A stretch of 6,166 nt of DNA, taken from positions 1 through 6,166 of the forward strand of contig JAEXPG010000582.1 of assembly GCA_023447015.1 (NCBI GenBank), written 5' to 3'. The stretch comes from Verrucomicrobiota bacterium (lineage in GTDB: Bacteria > Verrucomicrobiota > Verrucomicrobiia > Opitutales > Opitutaceae). A program made the position numbers and the translations under genes. Each line of letters opens with the position of its first letter. The first letter of the stretch is position 1. Positions 6,029 through 6,166 of the stretch are shown here, piece by piece. Under the pieces are notes generated by a model. It saw only the letters and a list, made by a program, of their open reading frames with translations. It searched no databases and was not told the origin of the DNA.

Positions 6029-6166
6029 TCACCAGAAAAAGAAGTCCGACTCGGGCGCGAGGTGTTCGTCCGTCGGCATCTGCGCACAGCAGCGCCACAC
6101 CGTCGCCCACCGGGCCCAGGGCCCCGGGATCTCGCCATCGAAGAGCGGCCGGAACGGCCGCGCCAG
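6029..6166 (-). CDS. Hypothetical protein, C-terminal fragment (gene enters from right edge)
   Basis: The last 45 codons of a minus-strand gene whose start lies beyond the right edge; the stop is TGA at 6031-6029. The visible end reads LARPFRPLFDGEIPGPWARW, continues with WRCCAQMPTDEHLAPES and ends DFFFW. It is rich in Trp, Phe and Pro and contains a CC pair. About 41 of 45 codons end in G or C, matching the real genes in the window, whereas the other minus frames here translate to low-quality sequence; this is the main reason to call it. No start codon falls in a useful place within the window, so it is easily missed. I do not recognise the family and assign no function. It faces the glycosyltransferase gene across a 167-base gap. 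Confidence 0.6.
   Translation of the reverse strand: MARPFRPLFDGEIPGPWARWATVWRCCAQMPTDEHLAPESDFFFW

Noticed and set aside
5910..6110. 66-codon minus-strand frame in the right-hand gap
   Set aside because: It overlaps the nested inverted repeats and the better-supported partial gene ending at 6029; no family features.
1..6166. CRISPR arrays, tRNA or rRNA genes, insertion sequences, phage or defence genes
   Set aside because: No regularly spaced repeats, no cloverleaf or rRNA-like stretch, and no transposase, integrase or defence-family motifs were seen on either strand.

Overview
The window is dense, GC-rich bacterial DNA with almost exclusively G/C-ending codons. It carries six protein genes (two cut by the window edges) and three short non-coding gaps that hold possible regulatory structure. 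There are no rRNA, tRNA, CRISPR or insertion-sequence features. The gene types and base composition would fit a high-GC Gram-negative such as a member of Verrucomicrobiota (Opitutales-like). That placement is an inference from general resemblance, not a proven assignment.

Left part (1-1342, + strand): the C-terminal part of SufT, a DUF59/MIP18-family iron-sulfur cluster maturation factor, enters from the left edge. About 93 bases later comes a stand-alone left-handed beta-helix acetyltransferase. It resembles the acetyltransferase half of archaeal-type GlmU but has no nucleotidyltransferase domain.

Middle part (1403-3467, - strand): a compact operon is transcribed right to left. It starts with a previously unlisted 54-residue single-pass membrane protein (3467-3303). 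Next is a LytS-type (His_kinase family) membrane sensor kinase (3306-2164), then a LytTR-type response regulator (2167-1403). Each junction is a 4-base ATGA stop/start overlap, so the three products are probably translationally coupled and made together. The small protein is the most interesting item here because it is built into the operon as if it were a third component of the two-component system.

Right part (3468-6166): a 213-base divergent gap contains a long imperfect inverted repeat, possibly an operator. It is followed on the + strand by a 726-residue GT-C-fold membrane glycosyltransferase (GT39/ArnT/PMT-like) with a large C-terminal extracytoplasmic region that ends in a probable beta-sandwich. 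A convergent gap then holds two nested inverted repeats (5946-6018), a likely terminator. It is followed by the last 45 residues of an unrecognised minus-strand gene that enters from the right edge.

The genes do not form one obvious pathway. The clearest functional unit is the three-gene signalling operon, whose promoter region is shared with the divergent glycosyltransferase. A link to envelope glycan or lipid glycosylation is possible but unproven. I saw no clear candidate for a wholly new system such as a defence or biosynthetic cluster.
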